DNA of 64,000 nucleotides from the NCBI GenBank assembly GCA_963787415.1, contig CAWBCO010000007.1, forward strand, positions 62,001-126,000. The letters run 5' to 3'. The DNA comes from CAVUWL01 sp963787415. Lineage in GTDB: Bacteria > Actinomycetota > Thermoleophilia > Solirubrobacterales > 70-9. A program made the translations under genes and the position numbers. Positions within the stretch are counted from its first letter, which is position 1. Each line of letters begins with the position of its first letter. Under the pieces are notes generated by a model, which was not told the DNA's origin, ran no database searches, and saw only the letters and a list, made by a program, of their open reading frames with translations. This document shows, in pieces, positions 51,264 to 60,848 of this stretch.

Positions 51264-52515
51264 GACGCGTCTCCTTCTCAAGCACGCCGAAGACCCTGAG
51301 CTGTGCTCCATCGCCGGCTACAGGCGCCACGGCGGCTACTCAACCTTGGAGAAGGCCTACCGCGAGATGGAGGCCGATGAACTTCTGCGAGAGCTCGAGG
51401 ACTCGGGCCTGCGGGGACGCGGAGGGGCCGGCTTTTCGATGGGGAAAAAGGCATCATTCCTACCCCGCGGCGATATGGCCAAGTACCTGTGCTGCAACGC
51501 TGATGAGTCTGAGCCGGGAGCCTTCAAGGACCGCGAGCTGATCCAGCGCAACCCCCATCAACTGATCGAGGGGATCGCGATCGCGGCACTTGCTGCCGGC
51601 GCCGGTCAGGCCTTCATCTTCATCCGCGGCGAGTACGACCTGCAGGCCGAGATCCTCGAGCAGGCCGTCGGCGAGGCCTATGAGGCCGGCTACCTCGGCC
51701 AAAACATCCTTCACACCCACCGCGACCTGGAGCTGGTCGTCCATCGCGGCGCCGGTGCCTATATCTGCGGTGAGGAGACCGCCTTGCTCGACGCCCTGGA
51801 AGGCAAGCGCGGAAACCCCCGATTGAAGCCACCCTTCCCCGCCGTGCAGGGCCTCTACGGCGGCCCAACGCTGATCAATAACGTCGAGACCCTCTCCAAC
51901 GTCCCGGGGATCATCGCCAACGGCGCCCAGTGGTTCAAGGGATTTGGGACCGAGCAGTCCCCGGGAACCAAGGTGGTCTCGATCTCGGGCTGCGTGCGGC
52001 GGCCGGGCAACTATGAGGTCGAGCTGGGAGTGCCTACCCGCGACCTGATCTATGACCTCGCCGGCGGCCCCGAGGAGGGCCAGGAGGTGAAGGCCTTTTA
52101 CCCAGGCGGCTCCTCCTCACCGGTCCTCACCGCCGATGACCTCGACCTTCCCTACAGCTTCGAGGCGATGGCTGCGGCCGGCTCGATGCTCGGCTCCGGA
52201 TCGATCATCGTCGCCGATGATCGCGTCTCGATCCCCCTGATGGCGCTGCGCACCGCCCGCTTTTACCATCACGAGTCCTGCGGCAAGTGCACTCCCTGCC
52301 GGGAGGGCACCAACTGGACGGTGAAGATGCTGGAGCGGCTGGTGCGCGGCGAGGGAACGCCGATTGACCTCGAGATCATCAGCTCGGTCCAGGAGAACAT
52401 CATCGGACATTGCCTCTGCGTCCTCGGTGACTCGATGGCGATGCCGGTCGGAGCGATGGTGCGCAAATTCCGCGACGAGTTCGAGGCGGCAATCTCGGAG
52501 GCAAGCTATGCCTGA
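51256..52515 (+). CDS. nuoF: NADH-quinone oxidoreductase subunit F
   Basis: 419 residues from the ATG at 51256, overlapping nuoE by eight bases. It binds NADH and FMN: LRGRGGAGFSMGKKASF and CNADESEPGAFKDR, with GAGAYICGEETALL. The [4Fe-4S] cluster N3 is held by ESCGKCTPCREG and the later Cys in GHCLCVLGD. It accepts the hydride at the tip of complex I. Confidence 0.95.
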   Translation: MPETRLLLKHAEDPELCSIAGYRRHGGYSTLEKAYREMEADELLRELEDSGLRGRGGAGFSMGKKASFLPRGDMAKYLCCNADESEPGAFKDRELIQRNPHQLIEGIAIAALAAGAGQAFIFIRGEYDLQAEILEQAVGEAYEAGYLGQNILHTHRDLELVVHRGAGAYICGEETALLDALEGKRGNPRLKPPFPAVQGLYGGPTLINNVETLSNVPGIIANGAQWFKGFGTEQSPGTKVVSISGCVRRPGNYEVELGVPTRDLIYDLAGGPEEGQEVKAFYPGGSSSPVLTADDLDLPYSFEAMAAAGSMLGSGSIIVADDRVSIPLMALRTARFYHHESCGKCTPCREGTNWTVKMLERLVRGEGTPIDLEIISSVQENIIGHCLCVLGDSMAMPVGAMVRKFRDEFEAAISEASYA

Positions 52516-54943
52516 GGCAAGCCAGGAGATCACCCTGATCATCGACGGCCGCGAGGTCAGCGCGACGGAGGGGGAGATGCTCCACGACGCAGCCAGGCGT
52601 GGCGACGTTGAGATCCCCGTTTTTTGCTATGAGCCAAAGCTCGGCGCTCCGGTTGGCGCCTGCCGGATGTGCCTGGTGGAGATCGAGGGACTGCCGAAAC
52701 TGCAGACCTCATGCTCGACTCCGGTCCGCGACGGGATGGTCGTCCACACGATGACCGAACAGGTCAAACACGCTCAGAGCGCGGTCGTAGAGTTCCTGCT
52801 CGTCAACCACCCGCTTGACTGTCCGGTTTGCGACAAGGGCGGTGAGTGCCCCCTGCAAGACATCTCGATGGGCTGGGGACCCGGCAGAAGTCGCTTCACC
52901 GATCCCAAGCGCCACTTCCAAAAGCCGATCGAGCTCAGCCCGCTGGTCGCGATCGACCGCGAGCGCTGCATCCTTTGCTACCGCTGCGTACGTTTCAGCC
53001 AGGAGGTTGCTGAGGATGAGCAGCTGCAGCTTCTGGAGCGCGGCGATCGCTCCTTCGTCGGCACCTTTGACGACCGTCCCTACATCGCCCCCTTCCATGG
53101 CAACATCACCGAGCTCTGCCCGGTCGGCGCGCTGACCAGCTACACCTACCGCTTCCGCGCCCGGCCCTGGGATATCGAGCAGGCGGGCTCGATCTGCACC
53201 CTCTGCCCCAGCCAGTGCAACGTCAGCTTCACCGTTCGCGACGAGCGGGTCACGCGGGTGCTCGGTCGCGATAACGCCGAGGTCGATGACGGCTGGCTCT
53301 GTGACCGCGGGCGCTACGGCTTTGAGATGTTCGTCGCCAAAGAGCGCATCGATGGGCCTCGCTTGCGAAATGGCGAGGAGGCCGGCTGGAGCGAGGCGCT
53401 CGGCGCCGCTGCCGAGGGCCTGCGTGCGGCCGGCGGGGCGACGGCGGCGATCATCGGCGAGGCATCAAACGAGGAGGGCTACCTACTTCAACGGATTCTT
53501 CGAGAGGCGCTCGGTTCCCCCCACATCGACTCGCGGACCTCGCGCGGAGCCTCCCGCCAGACGCTGGCCCAGCTCGCCCGACCCGAGGTCTCGGCCCGGG
53601 TCGGCGACATCGACGGCGCCGATGCAATCCTTCTGCTCGGCACCGACCCCCTCCACGCCTCGCCGATCATCGACCTCCGTATTCGCAAGGCGATCCGCCG
53701 CGGCGGCGCCAGGTTGAGCATCGCCAGCGAGCGACCGACGGCCCTCGATGGTGGCGCTCAGTCGGTGAGCCGCTACCCGCCCGGCAACGTGACCCCCTTT
53801 CTCGCCGAGCTGACCGCCTGCCTGCGGGCTGAGCGCGAGGGCGGCGAGGCGGCAGAGATCGCCACGGTTCTTGCCGATGCGAAGAGAGTCGTGATCATCT
53901 GGGGCGAGCGGATCGGGCGCGAGGGAGAGGGTGCGTTTCGGGCCCTGCTTGACCTTGAGGCCGCTCTGAACCTCGCCACCAAGGAGGGCTCCGGCCTGCT
54001 CGAAATCCCAGACCTGACCAACGCCCGCGGCCTGCGCGAGGTTGGCTGCATTCCCGACGCTGGCCCCGGTCTGCGCGAAACTGCCGCCGGCAAGGGGACG
54101 GAGGAAATCCGAGCGGCGCTTGAGGCCGGGGAGCTCAAGTCTCTGCTGCTCTTCGGTATCGACCCGCTGCGCGACTTCCCAGACACCGAGGCCTGGTCAA
54201 GCGCCCTGATGGCAGCCGAGCAGGTGATCTGCTTCTCGATGTTTGAGAACGAGACCACGGCCAAGGCAGACGTCGTCTTCCCGCTCGAGACCCACGCTGA
54301 GAAAGACGGCACCGTCACCCACCCCGACGGGCGCCTGCAGAGAGTCCGCCCGAGCGCATCGCGCCCTGGGCAGGTCCGCCCCAATTGGCAGGTGCTGACA
54401 GAGCTGTCCTCAGCCCTCGGCCACGAGACAGCGATCACCTCTCAGCCCCAGGCGTTGGCGGCGGTGGCCGAGGCGGTCAGCTTCTACGCCGGGATCGACG
54501 ACGCCGAGATCGGCGGTCGCGGGATTCGCTGGCAGGAACGAGATACGGCGAGTAAGTCCCTTCCCGAGGGGCCAACTGAAACGTCCCCCCAGCCAGTCCC
54601 AGCCAGTCCCGGCGATCCGCCGGCCCAGGGAGCGCTCAGCCTTGGTACCTACCGCGATCTCTGGGCGGGGCCGATCAGCGAGCTCAATCCACCCCTGCGC
54701 TTCCTTCAGCCAAGGCAGCGCGTTGAGCTCTCACCCGCCGATGCCAGGCGCCTTGGCCTGAGTGGCGGAGAGGAAGTGGACATCTCCCACAACGGCTCGA
54801 GCGTGCGCGCGATGGTGGCGATCAAGGAGCGCATCTCAGAGGGCTCCTGCTTCCTGATCGAGGGCATTCTTGGCGCCAACGCCAACGCCCTCCTGGACGG
54901 GGCTCCGGTCCAGGTTCAAATCGCCAGGGTGAGCCCACGATGA
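52508..54943 (+). CDS. nuoG: NADH-quinone oxidoreductase subunit G
   Basis: 811 residues from the ATG at 52508, overlapping nuoF by eight bases. The [2Fe-2S] Cys are in FCYEPKLGAPVGACRMCLVE and KLQTSC; then HPLDCPVCDKGGECPLQ, and the [4Fe-4S] set CILCYRCVRFSQ. A further set CTLCPSQCN with a distant Cys (DGWLCDRGRYG) matches the extra cluster N7 that is lost in many species. The C-terminal two thirds are a molybdopterin-oxidoreductase-like domain without a catalytic role, ending in a beta-barrel (from about residue 700). Confidence 0.94.
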   Translation: MPEASQEITLIIDGREVSATEGEMLHDAARRGDVEIPVFCYEPKLGAPVGACRMCLVEIEGLPKLQTSCSTPVRDGMVVHTMTEQVKHAQSAVVEFLLVNHPLDCPVCDKGGECPLQDISMGWGPGRSRFTDPKRHFQKPIELSPLVAIDRERCILCYRCVRFSQEVAEDEQLQLLERGDRSFVGTFDDRPYIAPFHGNITELCPVGALTSYTYRFRARPWDIEQAGSICTLCPSQCNVSFTVRDERVTRVLGRDNAEVDDGWLCDRGRYGFEMFVAKERIDGPRLRNGEEAGWSEALGAAAEGLRAAGGATAAIIGEASNEEGYLLQRILREALGSPHIDSRTSRGASRQTLAQLARPEVSARVGDIDGADAILLLGTDPLHASPIIDLRIRKAIRRGGARLSIASERPTALDGGAQSVSRYPPGNVTPFLAELTACLRAEREGGEAAEIATVLADAKRVVIIWGERIGREGEGAFRALLDLEAALNLATKEGSGLLEIPDLTNARGLREVGCIPDAGPGLRETAAGKGTEEIRAALEAGELKSLLLFGIDPLRDFPDTEAWSSALMAAEQVICFSMFENETTAKADVVFPLETHAEKDGTVTHPDGRLQRVRPSASRPGQVRPNWQVLTELSSALGHETAITSQPQALAAVAEAVSFYAGIDDAEIGGRGIRWQERDTASKSLPEGPTETSPQPVPASPGDPPAQGALSLGTYRDLWAGPISELNPPLRFLQPRQRVELSPADARRLGLSGGEEVDISHNGSSVRAMVAIKERISEGSCFLIEGILGANANALLDGAPVQVQIARVSPR

Positions 54944-55938
54944 TCACGATCGCCGAGGTCAACTACGTCGAAGCCACCTGGGTGATGATCGTCAAGTCGT
55001 TGGTGATCTTCGCGGTCATCTTCGGCATCCTGCCGCTGCTGACGGTTCTCGAGCGCAAGCTGATCGGGCGCTTTCAGCACCGCTACGGTCCCAATCGGGT
55101 GGGACCTTTCGGCATCCTGCAGCCGCTGGCCGATGTTGGCAAGCTGCTCTCCAAGGAGGCATTTCGCCCCGCCAACGCGATTCCGACCCTCTTCATTCTG
55201 GGGCCGCTGTTGCCGGTTCTCTCTGGCGTTCTCGCCCTGGCGATCATCCCCTGGGGAGACGTGCAAGACGGGGTCGGCCTCTACGGGATCGATGTTCCGA
55301 TCGGCATCCTCTACTTCTTTGCGGTGGGCTCACTCGCCTTTTACGGCCTGCTGCTCGGCGGCTGGTCCTCGGGCTCTAAGTACAGCTTCTTGGGTGCGAT
55401 GCGCTCGGCGGCACAGCTGATCTCCTACGAGGTCTCGATGGGCCTCGCGCTACTCGGTGTGATCATGATGAGCGGCTCGCTGTCGCTGGTGGAAATCGTC
55501 CGCGCCCAGGGCAAGATCTGGTTCATCGTGCCTCAGATCTTCGGCTTTTTGATTTTCATGATCGCCGGCTTTGCCGAGACAAACCGCGCCCCCTTCGATC
55601 TGCCCGAGGCAGACGCCGAGCTGGTCCAGGGGTTCATGACCGAGTACGGCGGGATGCGCTTCGGCTCCTTTTTGCTGGTCGAGTACATGGAGATCATCGT
55701 CGTCTCCGGGATCGCTGCGGCAATGTTCCTCGGCGGCTGGATGGGCCCTGGACCCGGCTGGCTCGATCCGATCTGGATGCTGGTCAAGATGCTTGCCTTG
55801 GTGGTCTTCTTTATCTGGATGCGGGCGACGGTGCCACGCCTCCGCTATGACCAGCTGATGAGCCTTGGTTGGAAGGTGCTGCTCCCGCTGGCGACCCTCA
55901 ACGTCTTGGTCACGGCGATCTTGGTGACGACCACATGA
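54940..55938 (+). CDS. nuoH: NADH-quinone oxidoreductase subunit H
   Basis: 332 residues, eight membrane helices; ATG overlaps the nuoG stop. Conserved loops for the quinone site are present: ERKLIGRFQHRYGPNRVGPF and AETNRAPFDLPEADAELVQG (each over the usual length), with the Glu-rich motif intact. It joins the membrane and peripheral arms. Confidence 0.95.
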   Translation: MITIAEVNYVEATWVMIVKSLVIFAVIFGILPLLTVLERKLIGRFQHRYGPNRVGPFGILQPLADVGKLLSKEAFRPANAIPTLFILGPLLPVLSGVLALAIIPWGDVQDGVGLYGIDVPIGILYFFAVGSLAFYGLLLGGWSSGSKYSFLGAMRSAAQLISYEVSMGLALLGVIMMSGSLSLVEIVRAQGKIWFIVPQIFGFLIFMIAGFAETNRAPFDLPEADAELVQGFMTEYGGMRFGSFLLVEYMEIIVVSGIAAAMFLGGWMGPGPGWLDPIWMLVKMLALVVFFIWMRATVPRLRYDQLMSLGWKVLLPLATLNVLVTAILVTTT

Positions 55939-56477
55939 GCGAGTTTCCCTACCTCAAAGACGACAGCGTCATCGAGGTCCAGCGCGGGCCCGAGCCCGGC
56001 GGCATGGGCGGCGCCTACCGGGCCTTCGGCGAGACCCTGCGCGGTTTGAAGACGACGCTTGCGCGCCTGATCGAGGGGCCGCTGACGATCCAGTACCCGG
56101 AGGAGAAGACCCCCGTTTACCCCCGTTTCCGCGGCCGCCACAAACTTCATATGTTCGAGGACAGCGGTCTGGAGAAATGCGTCGGATGCTCGCTTTGCGC
56201 CGCGGCCTGCCCCGCCGACTGCATCCGCGTGGTCGCCGCTGAGAACATCCCCGGCGAACGGGTTTCCGCCGGTGAGCGCTACGCGGCGGTCTATGAGATC
56301 AATCTCTCACGCTGCATATTCTGCGGCTACTGCGAGATCGCCTGCCCCTTCGATGCGATCACGATGGGACACGATTACGAGATGGCCGATTATGACCGCG
56401 CCGACTTGATCTTTACCAAGGAGATGCTGCTTGCCGAGCCGCTCGAGCGGACCCCGCTGAAAGCCGAGGGCGAGTAG
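55935..56477 (+). CDS. nuoI: NADH-quinone oxidoreductase subunit I
   Basis: 180 residues from the ATG at 55935 (ATGA with nuoH). Two ferredoxin motifs bind clusters N6a and N6b: CVGCSLCAAACPADC and CIFCGYCEIACPFDA. The N-terminal 50 residues have a Gly-rich start and an amphipathic helix that packs on NuoH. Confidence 0.95.
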   Translation: MSEFPYLKDDSVIEVQRGPEPGGMGGAYRAFGETLRGLKTTLARLIEGPLTIQYPEEKTPVYPRFRGRHKLHMFEDSGLEKCVGCSLCAAACPADCIRVVAAENIPGERVSAGERYAAVYEINLSRCIFCGYCEIACPFDAITMGHDYEMADYDRADLIFTKEMLLAEPLERTPLKAEGE

Positions 56478-56993
56478 GTGGAAGCGGTCCTCTTCTTTAT
56501 TTCGGCGATCGGGGCGCTCGGCGGTGCGATCGGGGTCGTTGCCCTGCGCAACCCCTTCTACAGCGTGCTCGCCCTGATCGTTCACCTGTTTTCCCTCGCA
56601 GTGCTCTTCTTGTTGCTCACCGCGGCATTCGTCGCCGCCGCCCAGGTGGTCGTCTACGCCGGCGCGGTGATGGTCCTCTACGTCTTCGTCGTCGCCTACG
56701 TCGGTGATGGCGGCGAGTCGGCCTGGGAGCCGATCCCTGGCCAGCGCTTGCTCGCGCCCCTGCTCGGAGGCGCGCTCTTCGTCGAGCTCTCGATCGCCGT
56801 CCTCTCCTCCTCCCTGCTCGCCCTCGGGCACGATGGACCTCACCTCAATTCGGGCTTTGGAAACCCCGCCGCGATCGGCCGCCTGCTGTTGGAACGCTTC
56901 CTCGTCCCCTTTGAGGCTTCCTCGATCCTGCTGCTGCTGGCCGCCGTCGGCGCGATCCTCCTCGCCGGGCGCAAGAAAGGTGAGCCGGCTTGA
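56478..56993 (+). CDS. nuoJ: NADH-quinone oxidoreductase subunit J
   Basis: 171 residues from a GTG placed directly after the nuoI stop. Five membrane helices; the conserved third helix is VVYAGAVMVLYVFVVAYVG, with the pi-bulge region. Part of the proton path. Confidence 0.93.
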   Translation: MEAVLFFISAIGALGGAIGVVALRNPFYSVLALIVHLFSLAVLFLLLTAAFVAAAQVVVYAGAVMVLYVFVVAYVGDGGESAWEPIPGQRLLAPLLGGALFVELSIAVLSSSLLALGHDGPHLNSGFGNPAAIGRLLLERFLVPFEASSILLLLAAVGAILLAGRKKGEPA

Positions 56994-57289
56994 GCATCGA
57001 GTGGTACGTCGTCCTCTCCGCCCTGCTCTTCGCGGTTGGCGCCGTCGGTATCTTGATCCGGCGCAGCCCGATGGTGATCCTGCTCTGCCTGGAGCTGATG
57101 TTAAACGCCGGCAACCTGGCGCTGGTCGCCTTCAGTCGCATGGTCGGCAACCAGCAGGGGCAGATCTTTGCCCTGGTGGTGATGGTGGTGGCAGCGTGTG
57201 AGGTCGTCGTCGGGCTGGGCCTGATCGTTGCCCTCTTCCGCCGCAAGCTGCCGCTCAACGTCGATGACCTGAGGGAGCTGCGCGGGTGA
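56990..57289 (+). CDS. nuoK: NADH-quinone oxidoreductase subunit K
   Basis: 99 residues, three membrane helices, starting at a TTG that overlaps the nuoJ stop (TTGA). Conserved Glu residues for proton transfer are in LLCLELMLNAGNLALVAF and ACEVVVGLGLIVALFR. Normal length. Confidence 0.94.
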   Translation: MSIEWYVVLSALLFAVGAVGILIRRSPMVILLCLELMLNAGNLALVAFSRMVGNQQGQIFALVVMVVAACEVVVGLGLIVALFRRKLPLNVDDLRELRG

Positions 57290-59295
57290 GCGCAACAACC
57301 TGGGCTTGGCTGGTTTTGCTCTTCCCCCTGCTCGGGGCGATCACGATCGCGCTCAGCTTCCGCGCGATCCCCGCCCGCATCGCCGGGGTGATCGGCACCG
57401 CCAGCATTGGCCTCGCCTTTGCCTGCGGAGTGGCGGCCCTGATCAGTTTGCTCGGCGAGTCCCCAGCCGCCCGCCACCATGCCTCCTCGCTGTGGGACTA
57501 CGCCAGCGCGGCGGGACTGCAGATCAAGCTCGGCATCTTCGTCGACCCGCTCTCGGTCTTCATGGTCTTGGTCGTGACCGGCGTATCGACATTGATCCAC
57601 CTCTACTCCTACGGCTACATGCAGTCCGATCGGGGCTATCACCGCTTTTTCAGCTATCTCAACTTCTTTGTCTTCTCGATGCTGCTCTTGGTCCTTGCCG
57701 GCAACTTCGTGCTGCTGATCGTCGGCTGGGCCTTCGTCGGCTTTGCCTCCTATGCACTGATCAGCTTTTGGTACCGGCGCAGCACCGCAACCAGGGCGGG
57801 GATGAAGGCCTTTGTGATCAACGTTGTCGGCGACATCGGTCTGGTTCTCGCCGCGTTTCTCATTTTTCGCGATCTGGGGACCTTCGAATACAGTGCGGTC
57901 TTCGCCAAGGCGCCGCACGTCTTCCACACCAATGAGTGGTCGGTGACGGCAATCTGCCTGCTGCTCCTTGTCGGCGCCTTCGCCAAGTCCGCCCAGCTCC
58001 CATTTCACACCTGGCTGCCCGACGCGATGGAGGGTCCAACCCCGGTCTCCTCGCTAATTCACGCCGCGACGATGGTAACCGCCGGCGTCTACCTGATTGC
58101 CCGCATGCACGTCCTCTTCGTGCTCGCTCCCACCGCCGCCGACATCGCCGCCTTCATCGGCTTGGCGACGCTTTTGGTCGCCGGCACGATCGCCCTGGTG
58201 ATGACCGACTTAAAGCGCGCGATCGCCTATTCGACGATGAGCCAGATCGGGTACATGATCATGGGCGTCTCGATCGGCGCCTATAGCGCCGCCCTCTTTC
58301 ACCTGATGACCCATGCCTTTTTCAAGGCCCTCTTGTTCATGGCCGCCGGCTCGATCATCGCAGCGATGGCCAACCGCCAAGACATCGATGAGATGAGCGG
58401 CTTCGGCAAGGCGATGCGCTTCACCTCGGTGACGATGCTGTGTGGGGCCCTGGCGTTGGCCGCATTCCCGGGCACCTCCGGCTTCTTCTCCAAGGATGAG
58501 ATCCTCGCCTATGCCAGCGCCCGCGGCGGGATGTATCTGATCTTCACCGTCTTTGGCTACCTCGGGGCACTGCTCACCGCGATCTACACCTTCCGGCTGA
58601 TCTTTCGGATTCTTCCCGGCCGCCCCTGCAAGGAGGCGCAGGAGCTAATCGACAGTGGCCACGTGGTCCACGCACATCCACAAAACCCCGCGACCGGAGA
58701 GGAGGAGGACACCGACGTTGGCTTCCCCGGCGCCGAGCACCACATCGCCGAGCAGGCCCAATCGATGAAGATCGCGATGGCGGTGCTCGCCTTCTTGGCG
58801 CTCTTCGCCGGTCTGATCCAGGTCCCCGGCATCGATGACACGATCACCAAGTTCCTCGAACCGGTCTTCGCCAACTCCCCACTGGCCGCGATCCACCCCT
58901 CGGTGGCAGCGTCTTGGCTGGGACTTGCGATCGGCGCGGTGATCTCGATCGCGGGCATCGGGATCGCCTACTTCCTCTACGTGGTGCGCCCGGAGGTTCC
59001 GGGGATCCTGATTCAACGCCTGCGTCCGTTGCACACCTTCCTTTTCAACAAGTGGTACTTCGACGAGCTGATCGACATCTTGGTCGTGCGACCAGCGCTG
59101 GCGGTAGGGCGCTTTGCCAACCGCACCTTTGAGCGGGTTGTCGTCGACGGCCTCGTGGTCGGAACCGAGGACGTGGTCGGGGGGGCCGGGCGGGTCGTGC
59201 GGACCGTGCAAAACGGCTTCATCCGCAGCTATGCGCTACTCCTGATCGCCGGCTTCGCCGGGCTCGCCCTCTACTTCTTGCTGAGTTCATCGTGA
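57286..59295 (+). CDS. nuoL: NADH-quinone oxidoreductase subunit L
   Basis: 669 residues from the GTG at 57286 (GTGA with nuoK). Antiporter-like subunit with the key Lys and His in KSAQLPFHTWLPDAMEGPTP and in the half-helix HAATMVTAGVYLI. The C-terminal part carries the long lateral helix and its last membrane anchor (NGFIRSYALLLIAGFAGLAL). An insertion near residues 445-490 is acidic and polar. Confidence 0.95.
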   Translation: MSATTWAWLVLLFPLLGAITIALSFRAIPARIAGVIGTASIGLAFACGVAALISLLGESPAARHHASSLWDYASAAGLQIKLGIFVDPLSVFMVLVVTGVSTLIHLYSYGYMQSDRGYHRFFSYLNFFVFSMLLLVLAGNFVLLIVGWAFVGFASYALISFWYRRSTATRAGMKAFVINVVGDIGLVLAAFLIFRDLGTFEYSAVFAKAPHVFHTNEWSVTAICLLLLVGAFAKSAQLPFHTWLPDAMEGPTPVSSLIHAATMVTAGVYLIARMHVLFVLAPTAADIAAFIGLATLLVAGTIALVMTDLKRAIAYSTMSQIGYMIMGVSIGAYSAALFHLMTHAFFKALLFMAAGSIIAAMANRQDIDEMSGFGKAMRFTSVTMLCGALALAAFPGTSGFFSKDEILAYASARGGMYLIFTVFGYLGALLTAIYTFRLIFRILPGRPCKEAQELIDSGHVVHAHPQNPATGEEEDTDVGFPGAEHHIAEQAQSMKIAMAVLAFLALFAGLIQVPGIDDTITKFLEPVFANSPLAAIHPSVAASWLGLAIGAVISIAGIGIAYFLYVVRPEVPGILIQRLRPLHTFLFNKWYFDELIDILVVRPALAVGRFANRTFERVVVDGLVVGTEDVVGGAGRVVRTVQNGFIRSYALLLIAGFAGLALYFLLSSS

Positions 59296-60848
59296 TCAAT
59301 TTCCTGCTCTGGACGCCGCTGGCCTTTGGCCTCACCGGCCTCTTCTTGCCGAAGCGCGCCACGGGCTGGTGGGCGGTGCTCGGCACGGCGGCCACCCTGG
59401 GGCTCGCAATCGCGGTGCTAGCCGGCTTCAATTCGGGCAGCGGCGGCCTTCAGGACACCGTCAACGTCAGCTGGATCCCCGGACTCGGCGTTAACTACAA
59501 CCTCGGGGTCGATGGGCTAAACGTTTTCTTGGTTTTGCTCACAACGGTGCTTTGGACCGGTGCGACGGCGTTTGCGGCCTTTCGCGAGCAGGAGCGCCCG
59601 CAGCTCTTCTTCTTCCTCATGCTGGTTGCAGAGACCGCGACCCTCGGTTCCTACCTCGCCCAGGACCTCCTCCTCTTCGTCCTCTTCTTCGATCTCATGC
59701 TGGTGCCCTTTTACTTCCTCTTCGGCGCCTGGGGCACCGACCGCGAGGGCGTAACCGCCTCGGCTGCAACGCTGAAGATGATCGTCTACACGCTGATCGG
59801 GTCGCTGCTGATGCTGGTTGCGGCGATCGCCACGGCGATCCTCTCCGCACATGGCGGCCACCTCACCTTCTCGATCGCCGAATTGAGCAAACACCCCCTC
59901 TCAGACGGTAGCCAGCGCTGGATCTTTTGGTTCTTCGTGGCCGCATTCTTGGTCAAGATGCCTGCCTTCCTTCTGCACGGCTGGATGCCCGATGCCTACC
60001 GCGCCGCCCCACTGCCGGTACTGGCGGTGTTCTCGGGAGTGCTCGCCAAGGTTGGGGCCTACGGGCTGCTGAGGATCGTGCTGCCGCTATTTCCCGCGGC
60101 GACGGTTCAATTCCAGGAGGTGGTCTTGGTGATCGCCCTAGCTTCGATCCTGTACGGCTCGGTGATGGCCTTCACCCAGACCAACGTGCGCCTGATCGCC
60201 GGTTACTCCTCGGTCGCCCAACTCGGCTTCATAACGGCCGGGATCTTTGCCCTGCGTGCCGACGGAGCTGATGGCGCGATCTTGCAAATGGTCAACCACG
60301 GCCTCGTCGTCGCTCCGATCTTCATCATCATCGCGATCTTGGTCGAGCGAACGGGGACCGAGGATCTGCGCGAAATGGGCGGCATGGCGCTGCGCGCTCC
60401 GCTGCTCGCGGCGCTCTTTTTGATCGTCACCCTGGCGACCCTGGCGATGCCGGGATCGGCCAACTTCATCGGCGAGTTCTACATCCTCAACGGCCTCTTT
60501 CAGGCCAAGATCGTCTTTGCCTTCGTCGCGATCTCGGCCGTCGCGATGTCCGCCTACTACGCGCTGCGCCTCTATCAGCGCACAATGCATAACCGCAAGC
60601 CCGACGGGGTCAGCTCGCGGGAGATCTCGCTGCGCGATGCGATCGTGCTGGTCCCACTCGTCCTTTGCATCCTCGGCCTCGCTCTTTATCCACAGCTGAT
60701 CTTGCAGCGCACCAAGGCCTCGGTCCAAGCGGCGGTCGCCGCCACCAACCCGCAAACCCCCTCAGGCGCGACGCAGCTCGCCTCGACCTCGCCCAAGACG
60801 ATCTCGATAGACCCGGCGGGCTCCTTCGGCGCCGGGAGCAGGCGATGA
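59292..60848 (+). CDS. nuoM: NADH-quinone oxidoreductase subunit M
   Basis: 518 residues from the GTG at 59292 (GTGA with nuoL). Antiporter-like subunit; KMPAFLLHGWMPDAYRAAP is the conserved proton-channel helix and LMLVPFYFLFGAWGTDREG is typical of NuoM. About 14 membrane helices. The last 40 residues are Ala/Thr/Ser-rich. Confidence 0.95.
   Translation: MINFLLWTPLAFGLTGLFLPKRATGWWAVLGTAATLGLAIAVLAGFNSGSGGLQDTVNVSWIPGLGVNYNLGVDGLNVFLVLLTTVLWTGATAFAAFREQERPQLFFFLMLVAETATLGSYLAQDLLLFVLFFDLMLVPFYFLFGAWGTDREGVTASAATLKMIVYTLIGSLLMLVAAIATAILSAHGGHLTFSIAELSKHPLSDGSQRWIFWFFVAAFLVKMPAFLLHGWMPDAYRAAPLPVLAVFSGVLAKVGAYGLLRIVLPLFPAATVQFQEVVLVIALASILYGSVMAFTQTNVRLIAGYSSVAQLGFITAGIFALRADGADGAILQMVNHGLVVAPIFIIIAILVERTGTEDLREMGGMALRAPLLAALFLIVTLATLAMPGSANFIGEFYILNGLFQAKIVFAFVAISAVAMSAYYALRLYQRTMHNRKPDGVSSREISLRDAIVLVPLVLCILGLALYPQLILQRTKASVQAAVAATNPQTPSGATQLASTSPKTISIDPAGSFGAGSRR

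Noticed and set aside
56845..58008. 387-codon open frame on the minus strand
   Set aside because: It is antisense to nuoJ, nuoK and nuoL; its product is low-complexity and charged, as expected from the complement of membrane-protein codons.
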